The notes: generated by a model not told the origin, from the sequence alone. Shown: positions 29,008 to 38,312, counted from the first letter of the stretch. The stretch is DNA of 64,000 nucleotides from Massilia sp. R2A-15 (GCF_030704305.1 NZ_CP131935.1:4588001-4652000), one strand, 5' to 3'. Numbers and translations are program-made.

Positions 29008-32000
29008 TTAGGCTGCCTGCTGCTGTTTGGCAGCCAGCAAACGGGCCTTCTCGGCGCGGAAGGTGGCCACGGCGGCTTCCTTCACGTGCCCGAAGCCGCG
29101 CACCTGCTCCGGCAAACTCGCCAGCGCGACCGCGTTGGCCAGGTTGGCGGCGTTCAGGCCGGCCAGCAGGCCTTCGATCATTTCGCGGTATTCGACAATC
29201 AGCGCGCGCTCCATCTTACGCTCTTCGGTGCGGCCGAATATATCGAACGCGCCGCCGCGCAGGCCCTTGAATTTGGCCAGCAGCTTGAACGCGCTCCACA
29301 TCCACGAGCCGAATTCGGCCTTGACCAGGTGGCCCTTGCCGTCTTTTTTCGCGAACAGCGGCGGCGCCAGGTTGAACTTGAGCGAGAAGTCGCCTTCGAA
29401 CTGCGATTTCAGCTGCTCGACAAAACGGCCGTCGGTGTACAGGCGCGCCACTTCGTACTCGTCCTTGTAGGCCATCAGCTTGAAGTAGTACTTGGCGACC
29501 GCGGTCGACAGCTTGTTGCCCAAGCCGTGAGCGGTTTCGGCCGCGCGCACCTGCGACACCAAGGTCTCGTAGCGCGCCGCGTACGCAGCATCCTGGTAAT
29601 CGGTCAGGAACTCGACGCGCTTCTTGATGACGGTGTCGAGCGACTGCGGCATCTGCACCAGGATCGCCTGGGTCGGCGTGGCGATCTTCTCGACCCGCTT
29701 GAAGTCCACGGCGGCGCGGCGGCCCCACAGGAAGCTCTTCTTGTTCGACGCGATGGCCACGCCGTTCAATTCGATCGCGCGCATCAGCGACGCCTCGGTC
29801 AGCGGGATGCGGCCCTTCTGCCATGCGTAGCCGAGCATGAACAGGTTAGCGGCGATCGAGTCGCCCATCAGCGCGGTGGCCAGTTTGGTCGCGTCGATGA
29901 AGTCGGCGCTGTTGCCGGCGACGCCGCCCACCGATTCCAGGATCAGCGCGCGCACTTCGTCGGCCGGGTACTGCCAGTCGGCGTTCTGGGCGAAGGTGCC
30001 AGGCGGCTGCTCGTGCAGGTTGATGATGGCCATGGTGCGGCCCGGGCGCATCTTGGAGATCGCGTCCTGCGCGCCGGCGGTCAGCATGTCGCAGCCGAGC
30101 ACCAGGTCCGCTTCGCCGGTGGCGATGCGCTGCGCGCGCAGGTCGGCGGGCGATTTGGCGACCTTGACGTGCGAGGTGACCGAGCCGTTTTTCTGCGACA
30201 TGCCGGTCATGTCGAGCACCGAGGCGCCTTTGCCCTCCAGGTGCGCGGCCATGCCCATCAGCGCGCCGACGGTGATCACGCCGGTGCCGCCGATGCCGTT
30301 GATGAGGATGTTGTACGGCGCCGCCAGCGATGGCAGCACCGGCTCGGGCATGGCGCCGAAGCCGTCGTCAGCGTTGTCCTTGGTGACGCCGGTCTTCGAT
30401 TTCTTCAGCGTGCCGCCTTCGACCGTCACAAAGCTCGGGCAGAAGCCCTTCACGCACGAGTAGTCCTTGTTGCACGACGACTGGTCGATGGTGCGCTTGC
30501 GTCCGAACTCGGTTTCCTTCGGCAGGATCGAAGTGCAGTTCGACTGCACGCCGCAATCGCCGCAGCCTTCGCACACGGCTTCGTTGATCACCATGCGCTT
30601 GTTCGGGTCGGGGAACTCGCCCTTCTTGCGGCGGCGGCGCTTCTCGGCCGCGCAAGTCTGGTCGTAGATCAGCACCGACACGCCTTCGATTTCGCGCAGT
30701 TCGCGCTGGACCGCGTCCATCTCCTTGCGGTCGTGCAGGGTGACGATGCCCGGCAGGCTTGACCTGTCGGCGTAGCGCGACAGGTCTTCGGTGACCAGCG
30801 CGATGCGCTTGACGCCTTCGGCCGCCATCTGCTGGGCGATGTGCGGCACCGAAGTCTGGCCGTCGACCGGCTGGCCGCCGGTCATCGCGACCGCGTCGTT
30901 GTAAAGGATCTTGTAGGTCATGTTGACCTTGGCCGCGACGGTGGCGCGGATCGCCAGGTAGCCGGAGTGGAAGTAGGTGCCGTCGCCCAGGTTCTGGAAC
31001 ACGTGCGGCACTTTCGAGAACGCGGCCTGGCCGATCCACGGCGCGCCTTCGCCGCCCATGTGGGTGGTCAGCTTGTTCATCTCCGGGTAGATCGAGGTGG
31101 CCATCACGTGGCAGCCGATGCCGGCCAGCGCGAACGAGCCGTCCGGCACCTTGGTCGAGGTGTTGTGCGGGCATCCCGAGCAGTAGAACGCGGGACGGAA
31201 CGGCGTGTTGATCGCCTTCTTCAGCACCGCGTCTTTCGCATCGAGGAAGGCCAGGCGCGCTTTAATCAGGTCGCAGGTCTTTTCGTCGGTGATCAGGCGC
31301 GAGACGCGGCTGGCGATCACGCGCGCCACTTGCGAGACCGAGAAATCGGCCTTCGATGTGAGCAGCCATTCGCCGCGCGGCGCAACCCATTCGCCCTTGT
31401 CGTCGAACTTGCCGACGATGTGAGGACGGGTGTCGTCGCGCCAGTTGTACAGCTGTTCCTTCAGCTGGTACTCGACGACCTGGCGCTTCTCTTCGACCAC
31501 CAGGATCTCTTCGAGGCCCTGGGCGAATTCGCGCACGCTGTCCGGCTCCAGCGGCCAAGGCATCGCGACCTTGAACAGGCGCAGGCCCACTTCCTGCGCC
31601 ATCTTTTCGTCGATGCCCAGGTCGGCCAGCGCGTCGAGCACGTCGAGGTAGGACTTGCCGGAAGCGATGATGCCCAGCTTGGCGTTCGGGCTGTCGATGG
31701 TGACGTGATTGAGCTTGTTCTCGCGGGCGTAGGCCAGCGCCGCGTAGATCTTGTAGTCCTGCATCAGCGCTTCCTGGTTGCGCGCCTGCTGGCCCAGCGG
31801 GACCGAGGACAGGCGCGTATTCAGGCCGCCCGGCGGCATCACGAAGTCCTTCGGAATCTTGACCTGCACGCGATGCGGGTCGGCGTCGACCGAGGCGGAG
31901 GACTCGACCGTGTCGGCCAGCGCCTTGAAGGCGACGGTGCAGCCGGAAAAGCGCGACATGGCCCAGCCGTGCACGCCGAGGTCGAGGTATTCCTGGACGT

Positions 32001-32571
32001 TGCACGGGTACAGCATCGGCACCATGCAGGCCGAGAAGATGTGGTCGGACTGGTGCGGCAGGGTCGAGGAGTAGGCGCCGTGGTCGTCGCCGGCCACCAG
32101 CAGCACGCCGCCGTGCTTCGACGTGCCGGCGTGGTTCATGTGTTTGAAGACGTCGCCGCAGCGGTCCACGCCCGGGCCCTTGCCGTACCACATGGCGAAC
32201 ACGCCGTCGTACTTGGCCGGGCCGATCAGGTCGACGGTCTGGGTGCCCCACACGGCGGTGGCGGCCAGGTCTTCGTTCACGCCCGGGACGAACTGGACGT
32301 GGTGCGCTTCGAGGTGCTTCTTGGCCTTCCACAGCGTTTCGTCGAGGCCGCCCAGCGGCGAGCCGCGGTAGCCGGAGATGAAACCGGCGGTGTTCAGGCC
32401 GGCGGCGAGGTCGCGTTCGCGCTGCATCATTGGCAGCCGCACCAGGGCCTGGATACCGGACAGGAAGATGTTGCCCGACGTGGCGGTGTATTTATCGTCG
32501 AGGCTGACGGTAGTGAGGCGTGATGAGACGTCCTGCGCGCTGGCAGGCACGTGCGCCGTGGTATCTGGCAT
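29008..32571 (-). CDS. Indolepyruvate:ferredoxin oxidoreductase, fused alpha-beta form
   Basis: 1187-aa thiamine-diphosphate, iron-sulfur enzyme that oxidatively decarboxylates aryl- or branched 2-oxo acids to acyl-CoA during amino-acid catabolism. Recognisable: N-terminal SGIQALVRLPMMQRERD, TPP-binding region with YCSGCPHNTSTKVP and GIGCHVMATSI, the ferredoxin-like CEGCGDCGVQSNC (about residues 662-674), and the gamma-like domain NILINGIGGTGVITVGALMGMA. In archaea IorA and IorB are separate; the single long chain is typical of proteobacteria. Likely functions with IcmF-linked acyl-CoA catabolism (inference from proximity only). Confidence 0.93.
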   Translation of the reverse strand: MPDTTAHVPASAQDVSSRLTTVSLDDKYTATSGNIFLSGIQALVRLPMMQRERDLAAGLNTAGFISGYRGSPLGGLDETLWKAKKHLEAHHVQFVPGVNEDLAATAVWGTQTVDLIGPAKYDGVFAMWYGKGPGVDRCGDVFKHMNHAGTSKHGGVLLVAGDDHGAYSSTLPHQSDHIFSACMVPMLYPCNVQEYLDLGVHGWAMSRFSGCTVAFKALADTVESSASVDADPHRVQVKIPKDFVMPPGGLNTRLSSVPLGQQARNQEALMQDYKIYAALAYARENKLNHVTIDSPNAKLGIIASGKSYLDVLDALADLGIDEKMAQEVGLRLFKVAMPWPLEPDSVREFAQGLEEILVVEEKRQVVEYQLKEQLYNWRDDTRPHIVGKFDDKGEWVAPRGEWLLTSKADFSVSQVARVIASRVSRLITDEKTCDLIKARLAFLDAKDAVLKKAINTPFRPAFYCSGCPHNTSTKVPDGSFALAGIGCHVMATSIYPEMNKLTTHMGGEGAPWIGQAAFSKVPHVFQNLGDGTYFHSGYLAIRATVAAKVNMTYKILYNDAVAMTGGQPVDGQTSVPHIAQQMAAEGVKRIALVTEDLSRYADRSSLPGIVTLHDRKEMDAVQRELREIEGVSVLIYDQTCAAEKRRRRKKGEFPDPNKRMVINEAVCEGCGDCGVQSNCTSILPKETEFGRKRTIDQSSCNKDYSCVKGFCPSFVTVEGGTLKKSKTGVTKDNADDGFGAMPEPVLPSLAAPYNILINGIGGTGVITVGALMGMAAHLEGKGASVLDMTGMSQKNGSVTSHVKVAKSPADLRAQRIATGEADLVLGCDMLTAGAQDAISKMRPGRTMAIINLHEQPPGTFAQNADWQYPADEVRALILESVGGVAGNSADFIDATKLATALMGDSIAANLFMLGYAWQKGRIPLTEASLMRAIELNGVAIASNKKSFLWGRRAAVDFKRVEKIATPTQAILVQMPQSLDTVIKKRVEFLTDYQDAAYAARYETLVSQVRAAETAHGLGNKLSTAVAKYYFKLMAYKDEYEVARLYTDGRFVEQLKSQFEGDFSLKFNLAPPLFAKKDGKGHLVKAEFGSWMWSAFKLLAKFKGLRGGAFDIFGRTEERKMERALIVEYREMIEGLLAGLNAANLANAVALASLPEQVRGFGHVKEAAVATFRAEKARLLAAKQQQAA

Positions 32572-32938
32572 GGTGAGGCTCCAAAATTGTGATCGGATTT
32601 CACCCGCCAGGACGGCGCCGGGTAGGTCGCGTGGATGGCGGGTCGGGGTGTCGCGGTTTGCGACAACCGGCTATTTTACCGCGACGCGGCGTTGGCGGCA
32701 CCTCGAAGGGCTTCTCCCGCAGCAAGATTGGGCGATTGGCGCAACATCGCGCGCGCCACGAATAATGCCGTGTGGAAAACTTGCGGGAAGTCAACTTGCC
32801 CAGTGGAACTAAACTTTATAGTGGCTTCAATGGCGCTGCTGGTGATGAACGGAAAGATTTGTTCTTCGCAGGAAAGCGGGTGGTAGCCGCTAACCTGGGC
32901 GCCAGGGGTTGTTTATTACTTACTTGATGGAGTTCATG
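32572..32938. other. Intergenic region upstream of the Tad/Flp locus, with possible promoter
   Basis: 367 nt between the divergent oxidoreductase and first pilin genes. No gene seen. TTGCCC (32796-32801) and TATAGT (32817-32822) could be a sigma-70 promoter for flp, but the spacing of 15 is short. The leader after it is about 115 nt, ending in GGAG 6 nt before the ATG. Confidence 0.35.
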
Positions 32939-33118
32939 ATGAGCAAAATTATCTCCGTAGTCAAAACCTTTGTTGCCGACGAAAACGGTGTCACCGCCAT
33001 CGAGTATGGCCTGATCGCCGCCCTCGTGGGCCTGGCCCTGATGGCGGGCGCCACGACGCTGGGCAACAAGCTGAGCGCATCGTTCGACTTCATCGCGACC
33101 AAGATGAAGGTGTCTTAA
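32939..33118 (+). CDS. flp: Flp-family type IVb pilin, copy 1
   Basis: 59-aa prepilin, the structural subunit of the Tad pilus. The leader ends in DENG and cleavage by the prepilin peptidase is expected before VTAIEYGL, which has the Glu5-Tyr6 pair diagnostic of Flp pilins, followed by the hydrophobic helix IAALVGLALMAGATTL. Two ATGs are adjacent (32936, 32939); the second is favoured by spacing from GGAG. A near-identical gene follows 187 nt later. Confidence 0.93.
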   Translation: MSKIISVVKTFVADENGVTAIEYGLIAALVGLALMAGATTLGNKLSASFDFIATKMKVS

Positions 33119-33134
33119 ACCGGCGCGGTGCATT

Positions 33135-33158
33135 TCCCGGACGGGGCCCCGTCCGGGA
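33135..33158 (+). terminator. Strong hairpin between the two pilin genes
   Basis: Perfect 24-nt palindrome (TCCCGGACGGGG/CCCCGTCCGGGA) starting 17 nt after the flp-1 stop, followed by GTTTGT. Probably a partial terminator or an mRNA-stabilising 3' structure that would make flp-1 more abundant than the downstream tad genes. Confidence 0.65.
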
Positions 33159-33305
33159 GTTTGTACCCGGGTTGTAGCTGTCAGTGCCGTGGTGTAGCCG
33201 TTCTTGCTGCTGTAAGCCATCGTTGTCAGGCATGTGTCGCCCTGCCGGCGCCACCTCCTTCTGAACCCGGCGATGGATTTCTTCCCTCACTTTCTGGAGT
33301 TCATG

Positions 33306-33485
33306 ATGCGCAACATTTCCGCTTCAATCAAAACTTTTTTCACCGACGAAGGCGGCATCACCGCCATCGAGTACGGCCTGATCGCAGCCCTGGTGGGACT
33401 GGCGCTGATGGCCGGCGCAACGACGCTGGGAGACAAGTTGAGCGCCTCGTTCAGCTACATCGCCACCCTGATGAAAGTGTCCTGA
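33306..33485 (+). CDS. flp: Flp-family type IVb pilin, copy 2
   Basis: 59-aa prepilin. Cleavage expected in DEGG|ITAIEYGL. From TAIEYGL to the C-terminal KVS it differs from copy 1 at only a few positions (GDKLSASFSYIATLMKVS against GNKLSASFDFIATKMKVS). The translation start region (TGGAGTTCATGATG) is also duplicated, showing a recent tandem duplication. Whether the copies are interchangeable or make mixed pili cannot be told. Confidence 0.93.
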   Translation: MRNISASIKTFFTDEGGITAIEYGLIAALVGLALMAGATTLGDKLSASFSYIATLMKVS

Positions 33486-33537
33486 ACCGGCATGTCGCCG
33501 CAGGCTCCCATTTCGCAACGTTTTTCAGGAGGGTGTC

Positions 33538-34077
33538 ATGGCAGTCTCGGTCTGGCTGGACCTGTTGTTGCTGTTGCTGGTGGTCGCCGCGGCGGTGCAT
33601 GACCTGGCCACGCGCCGCATCCCCAACCGGCTGCTGCTGGCTGGGGGCCTGGGCGCGCTGGCGCTTCACTTGTGCTCGGCGACGCCGCTCAGTGCGGCCG
33701 GCGCCGGCCTGTCCGGCGCGCTCACCGGCCTGCTGCTGTTCCTGCCTTTGTACTGCTTGCGCGGCATGGCCGCCGGCGATGTCAAGCTGCTGGCCGCGGT
33801 CGGCGCGTTCGGCGCGCCCGGCGACGTGGTGCAGATCGCCATCTGGACCATGTGCGCCGGCGGCGTGATGTCGCTGGCGGTGGTCATTGCCACGGGCCGC
33901 GTGCGCGCCGTCGGCGCCAACCTCAAGTGCCTGGTGCGCCCGCTCCTGATGCGCCTGGCCGGCATGCCGGCGGCGACCGAGCCGCTGCGCGGCGCCAGCG
34001 TCGGCAGCATTCCCTACGGGCTGGCCATCGCCTGCGGCACGCTGTGGTTCATCGTACAACGCTACCCCGCGGCGTGA
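33538..34077 (+). CDS. cpaA: CpaA/TadV prepilin peptidase
   Basis: 179-aa polytopic aspartic protease that processes Flp prepilins. The two catalytic regions are VHDLATRRIPNRLLL (first Asp) and GDVKLLAAVGAFGAP (GxGD-like GD with second Asp). It lacks the N-terminal methylase domain of PilD, as usual for TadV. RBS AGGAGGG 5 nt before the ATG. Confidence 0.92.
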   Translation: MAVSVWLDLLLLLLVVAAAVHDLATRRIPNRLLLAGGLGALALHLCSATPLSAAGAGLSGALTGLLLFLPLYCLRGMAAGDVKLLAAVGAFGAPGDVVQIAIWTMCAGGVMSLAVVIATGRVRAVGANLKCLVRPLLMRLAGMPAATEPLRGASVGSIPYGLAIACGTLWFIVQRYPAA

Positions 34078-34172
34078 TTGGTTGCTTTTAGTCAAAAAGT
34101 GGGACGCGTCGCTCGCTACAATCAATTCGTGACTTACGGAAATATTGTCCCCAGCAACCGAAGGAGATCTTG

Positions 34173-35591
34173 ATGCTCGAGGTCGTAACAAACGGCGTCG
34201 CCGCCCCGTCCCCCCTGTTGGCCGCGCACAGCGTGGCTGAGCAGGACGTGACGTCGCTGGTCCCGCCCCAGCCGAAGACGATCCGCGATACCGGACTCGA
34301 CCGGCAGCTGGTGCTGGGGCTGGTGGCCAAGGCGATCCACCAGGCCGGCAAGGCGCATCCGCCGATTCTTAGCAGCAAGTTGCGCCTGTCGCTGAACGTG
34401 CTGCGCGAGGCGCTCGACGTGCTGATGGCCGAGCAGGTGGTGGAGATCGCCTCGCGCGGCGAGACCGACATCGACGTCCAGTACCGGCTGACCGGACCGG
34501 GCAAGGCCTACGCCGCCGAATGCTTGGCGCAGTGCCGCTACGTCGGGCCGGCGCCGGTGACGCTCGATGCGTTTCGCGCCGTGCTGGCGCGCGACGCCGC
34601 CCGCCACGCGCAGGCCGTCCACATCGGCAGCGCCGAGCTGGCCGGCGCCTTCGCCGATGAGGGCATCGGCAGCGCCGTGCGCACCCAGCTTGGCGCAGCG
34701 CTGCGCTCGCGCCGCGCGCTGCTGCTGCACGGTCCCTCCGGCAGCGGCAAGACGGCGCTGGCGCGCAAGCTGGTGCGCCTCTTGCCCGGCGTCGTCTGCG
34801 TGCCCTACGCGATCCTGTTCGGCCGGCAGATCGTGCAGTTCCACCATCCCCTGGTGCACCTGGCGCCGCTGCCCAACCATGCCCGCGAACATGAGGAGCG
34901 GCGCAACTGCGACAGCCGCTGGAGCGTCTGCCAGCGCCCGCTGGTGCTGGTGGGCGCCGAGCTGACCGGCGAGATGCTGGCGTTGCGCTACGACGCGGCG
35001 AACGGCACCTACCGGGCGCCCTGCTATTTCCAGGCCAGCGGCGGGGTGTGCGTCATCGACGACCTGGGCCGGCAGCGGCTGGCGGCCACCGACTTGCTCA
35101 ATCACTTCATCGGCCCGATCGACCGCGGCGCCGGCCTGCTCACCTTGCCGGGCGGGTACACCGAACCGGTGCCGTTCGACGTCAAGCTGGTGTTCGTGAC
35201 CAACCTGGCGCCCCAGGGGCTGCTCGACGAACCGCTGCTGCGCCGCATCGGCTACAAGATTCACGTGGGGGCGCTCAGCGAAGCGGCCTACTGCGCGCTG
35301 TTGCGGCGCGAGTGCGCCCTGGCCGGTATTGCGTGCGAGCAGGAAGCGGTCGATTACCTGCTCAGGCAGTTGCACGCGGCATCGGTGCGGCCGCTGCTGG
35401 CGTCCTATCCGCGCGAACTGCTCAGCCGCGTGGCCGACTTCGCCAGCTTCGCCGGCACGCCGCCGCGCCTGACCATCCCGGCCCTGGAGCAGGCCTGGAC
35501 CAGTATGTTTGTCTGCTGTGCACCGCTGCCCGGCAACCCCGCCGTCGCCGCATCGCCCCAGGGCGCCGTCCTGTTCGGAGAGAGATCATGA
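34173..35591 (+). CDS. Tad-locus AAA ATPase of unknown role
   Basis: 472-aa P-loop ATPase not among the canonical Tad components. The N-terminal ~140 residues look like a winged-helix region (LVLGLVAKAIHQAG..LREALDVLMAEQVVEI). Walker A GPSGSGKTA lies at 187-195 and Walker B VCVIDDLG near 291-298, followed by an AAA-like sensor region VKLVFVTNLAP and a C-terminal helical lid with LLASYPRELLSRVADFASF. It differs from TadA and TadZ. Start ATG 34173 has AAGGAGA 5 nt upstream; a TTG at 34170 is less likely. The TGA overlaps the cpaB ATG, so it is expressed with the pilus genes. Might be a regulator or assembly remodelling factor. Confidence 0.8.
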   Translation: MLEVVTNGVAAPSPLLAAHSVAEQDVTSLVPPQPKTIRDTGLDRQLVLGLVAKAIHQAGKAHPPILSSKLRLSLNVLREALDVLMAEQVVEIASRGETDIDVQYRLTGPGKAYAAECLAQCRYVGPAPVTLDAFRAVLARDAARHAQAVHIGSAELAGAFADEGIGSAVRTQLGAALRSRRALLLHGPSGSGKTALARKLVRLLPGVVCVPYAILFGRQIVQFHHPLVHLAPLPNHAREHEERRNCDSRWSVCQRPLVLVGAELTGEMLALRYDAANGTYRAPCYFQASGGVCVIDDLGRQRLAATDLLNHFIGPIDRGAGLLTLPGGYTEPVPFDVKLVFVTNLAPQGLLDEPLLRRIGYKIHVGALSEAAYCALLRRECALAGIACEQEAVDYLLRQLHAASVRPLLASYPRELLSRVADFASFAGTPPRLTIPALEQAWTSMFVCCAPLPGNPAVAASPQGAVLFGERS

Positions 35592-36454
35592 AAAATAAAC
35601 GTGCGATTGCGATGATGGCCATTGCCATCCTGTTCGGCCTGGCAGCGGTGGTGCTGGCCTCGCGCTGGCTGCTGCGCCAGCCGGCCGGCAGCGCCGACCG
35701 GATCGTCGTCGCCGCCACCGACGTCAACCTCGGCCAGCGCCTGACGCCGGACATGCTCAAGCTGGCCGAGTGGCCGAAGGACAGCCTGCCGAAGGGCGCC
35801 TTCAGCGACGTGTCGATGCTGACCGGACGGGTGCTGAAGAACAGCATCCTGCTGGGCGACCCGATCAGCGAAGCGAAGCTGGCGCCGGCCGGCACCGTCG
35901 GCGGCCTGTCGGCCCTGATCACCGAAGGCAAGCGCGCCATTACGGTGCGCGTGAACGACGTCATCGGCGTGGCCGGCTTCGCGCTGCCCGGCAATTACGT
36001 CGACATCATCGTCAGCACGCAGAAGGAGCGGGCGCCGTCCGACAAGGGGCCCGAACAGAGCATCTCGAAGATCGTGCTGGAGCACATCCTGGTGCTGGCC
36101 GTCGCGCAGGAGGTCGGGCGCGACGAAACCAAGCCGCGCGTGGTCAACGCCGTCACGCTGGAAGTCACGCCCGAACAGGCCGAGAACCTCGACCTGGCGC
36201 GCAGTGTCGGCAGCCTGTCGCTGGCGCTGCGCAACCAGGTCGATCCGCAGGACGCGAGGACCGACGGCGCCACCAAGCGCAGCATGCTCAACGAACCGCT
36301 GGCGGAGGCGGCGCCGGCGTCAGCGTCCGCGCCGAAGGCCGTGCTCAGCCCGGTCAAGCTGGTCATCAAGGCGCCGGTGCGCCAGCCGGACGAGCCGAAG
36401 CGGGCGTGCGTGGGCGTGCTCAACGGCGTCAAGGTTTCTCAAGAGTGCTTCTAG
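35588..36454 (+). CDS. cpaB: CpaB/RcpC, periplasmic Tad assembly protein
   Basis: 288-aa protein: an N-terminal membrane anchor (AIAMMAIAILFGLAAVVLAS), an SAF/beta-clip domain (IVVAATDVNLGQRLTPDML) and the RcpC middle domain with ITVRVNDVIGVAGFALPGNYVDII. The C-terminus has a Pro/Lys-rich stretch with a cysteine pair (RACVGVLNGVKVSQECF). Thought to bridge the secretin and inner-membrane parts. Starts within the stop of the AAA ATPase gene. Confidence 0.92.
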   Translation: MKNKRAIAMMAIAILFGLAAVVLASRWLLRQPAGSADRIVVAATDVNLGQRLTPDMLKLAEWPKDSLPKGAFSDVSMLTGRVLKNSILLGDPISEAKLAPAGTVGGLSALITEGKRAITVRVNDVIGVAGFALPGNYVDIIVSTQKERAPSDKGPEQSISKIVLEHILVLAVAQEVGRDETKPRVVNAVTLEVTPEQAENLDLARSVGSLSLALRNQVDPQDARTDGATKRSMLNEPLAEAAPASASAPKAVLSPVKLVIKAPVRQPDEPKRACVGVLNGVKVSQECF

Positions 36455-36487
36455 TTTTCAACCGTATCTTTCTTCAGGGTGAACGCA

Positions 36488-38023
36488 ATGAACCAATGCG
36501 TCAGATACCAGCGGTTCCGCCGCGCCCGCCAGCTGCTCGGCTGTGTGGCGCTGGCAGCCGGCGCCGGCGCGGCCTTCGGCGCCGTTCCCGAGGCGGACGG
36601 CAGCCCCCGCGCGGCCAAGTCCAGGGCGCCGGTGGCGATCCGCGGCGACGTCGGCCCGCGCTGCAGCGGCGACGCCGCCAGGCCGGCGACCATGCGCCTG
36701 CAGCTTGGCAAGTCGGCGATGATGAAGCTGCCCGAACCGCTGCTGCACCGCAGCGTCGGCAATCCGGACGTGGTGCAGGCGATGCTGGTGGCGCCGGACA
36801 CGCTGTATGTCGCCGGGATCGATGTGGGCAGCACCAACATGATCATCCAGGGCAAGAGCGGCGCCTGCAGCGTGGTCGACATCGTCGTCACGATGGATGC
36901 GTCCGCCTTCGAGGCGAGCCTGGCCACGGTGCTGCCCGACGAAAAGAATATCCGCGTCACCGCCGCCGCCGATTCGATCGTGCTGAGCGGAACGGTGGCC
37001 GATGCCGCCACCCTGACGCAGGTGGGCGACCTGGCCGCCGCCTTCGTGCGGCGGCCGCTGCAGCCGCTCAATGGCGTCGGCAAGACCGATCCGGCGGCGC
37101 TGCCCGGCGCCGCGCCGGCCGGCGCGCCCCTCAACGGCGCGCTGCGCGTGATCAACTTGATGAGCGTCTCGGCGCCGCAGCAGGTGATGCTGGAAGTCAA
37201 AATTGCCGAGGTATCGAAGACGCTGCTGGAACGGCTGGAGGCGGGCACCACCTTCAGGCTGACCTCGGGCAGCTGGACCGCCACCTTGCTGTCGAACTTC
37301 CTGAGCGGCACCCTGGGAGGCTCGCTCGACGCGCGCAAGAGCAACGGCAACCGGCTGTCGCTCGAGGCGCAGAAGCAGGATGGCCTGGTGCGCATCCTGG
37401 CCGAGCCGAACGTGATGGCCATCAGCGGCCAGGAGGGCACCTTCCTGGCCGGCGGCAAGATCTACATTCCCGTGGCCCAGGACAACAACAAGATCACGCT
37501 GGAGGAAAAGGAGTTCGGCGTCGGCCTGCGCTTCACCCCTACCGTGCTGGCCGGCGGACGCATCAACCTGCGCGTCGCGCCGGAGGTGTCGGAACTGTCG
37601 CGCGAAGGGATCGGCATCACCACCGGCGGTTTTACCGGCACCTCGGTGCTGCCGCTGATTATCACCCGGCGCGCCAGCACCACGGTGCAGCTGTACGACG
37701 GCCAGAGCTTCGCCATCGGCGGCCTGATCAAGAACAACCTGACCACCAGCATCAAGGGCTTGCCGGTGCTGGGCGAGGTGCCGGTCCTGGGCGCACTGTT
37801 CCGCAGCACCGACTACCAGCAGGATCGCACCGAACTGGTGTTCGTCATCACCCCGCACCTGGTCAAGCCGCTGCCGCCGAACCCCACGCTGCCGACCGAC
37901 AAGGTGATCCCGCCCACGCCCGGCCAGCTGCTGCTGATGGGCCGGATGGAAGGCGCCCCGGCGCCCGCTGCGGCGCAAGCCGCGCCACCGGCGGCTAGCG
38001 CCGGCGGATTTGAACTCAAATAA
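36488..38023 (+). CDS. cpaC: CpaC/RcpA secretin of the Tad pilus
   Basis: 511-aa outer-membrane secretin through which the Flp pilus exits. A signal peptide is followed by a pilus-assembly N domain, a BON-like repeat (ITVTAAADSIVLSG-type; here RVTAAADSIVLSGTVADAAT), and the secretin core with EFGVGLRFTPTVLAGGRINLRVAPEVS (interrupted), TTVQLYDGQSFAIGGLI and GEVPVLGALFRSTDYQQDRTEL. ATG 36488 was chosen; a GTG at 36479 is also possible. The C-terminal 40 residues are Pro/Ala-rich. Confidence 0.92.
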   Translation: MNQCVRYQRFRRARQLLGCVALAAGAGAAFGAVPEADGSPRAAKSRAPVAIRGDVGPRCSGDAARPATMRLQLGKSAMMKLPEPLLHRSVGNPDVVQAMLVAPDTLYVAGIDVGSTNMIIQGKSGACSVVDIVVTMDASAFEASLATVLPDEKNIRVTAAADSIVLSGTVADAATLTQVGDLAAAFVRRPLQPLNGVGKTDPAALPGAAPAGAPLNGALRVINLMSVSAPQQVMLEVKIAEVSKTLLERLEAGTTFRLTSGSWTATLLSNFLSGTLGGSLDARKSNGNRLSLEAQKQDGLVRILAEPNVMAISGQEGTFLAGGKIYIPVAQDNNKITLEEKEFGVGLRFTPTVLAGGRINLRVAPEVSELSREGIGITTGGFTGTSVLPLIITRRASTTVQLYDGQSFAIGGLIKNNLTTSIKGLPVLGEVPVLGALFRSTDYQQDRTELVFVITPHLVKPLPPNPTLPTDKVIPPTPGQLLLMGRMEGAPAPAAAQAAPPAASAGGFELK

Positions 38024-38033
38024 GGAGCCTCTT

Positions 38034-38312
38034 GTGACGACCTCGCTGCGGATTCGGATTCAACTGGGCGCCCTGACGGCGCTGTCGCTGTCGGGCTGCG
38101 TCTCCACCACCCCGGTGATGGACCGGCAGTTCGGCGACTCGCTGCGCGCCACCCTGGCATCGCAGGTGGCCAACCCGGGCGCGCCGCGCAACGCCAACCC
38201 CGTCAATGGCATCGACGGGCGCGCCGCGCGCGCCGCGCAAGAGCGCTACGAGGCCTCGTTCGCGCAGCCGCAGCCGAGCGCCGAGGCCCCCACCCTGGTG
38301 CGCACAAAATGA
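38034..38312 (+). CDS. Small Tad-locus lipoprotein
   Basis: 92-aa predicted lipoprotein with lipobox LSLSGC, encoded between the secretin and the TadZ gene. The GTG start at 38034 has AAGGAG 6 nt upstream. The mature part is Ala/Arg-rich and contains no known domain. By position it may be a pilotin-like helper of the secretin, as small lipoproteins often are (inference). Confidence 0.75.
   Translation: MTTSLRIRIQLGALTALSLSGCVSTTPVMDRQFGDSLRATLASQVANPGAPRNANPVNGIDGRAARAAQERYEASFAQPQPSAEAPTLVRTK

Noticed and set aside
29086..32523. Two 550+-codon open frames on + opposite the indolepyruvate oxidoreductase
   Set aside because: Same GC-driven antisense effect; no family signatures, while the minus strand has all expected motifs.
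32760..32825. Sigma-54 promoter upstream of flp
   Set aside because: TGTGGAAAACTTGC resembles it, but the GG-GC spacing is 7 instead of 10.
35770..38023. 742-codon + frame overlapping cpaB and cpaC
   Set aside because: Out-of-frame reading of two genuine genes; Arg/Gln-rich and without domains.
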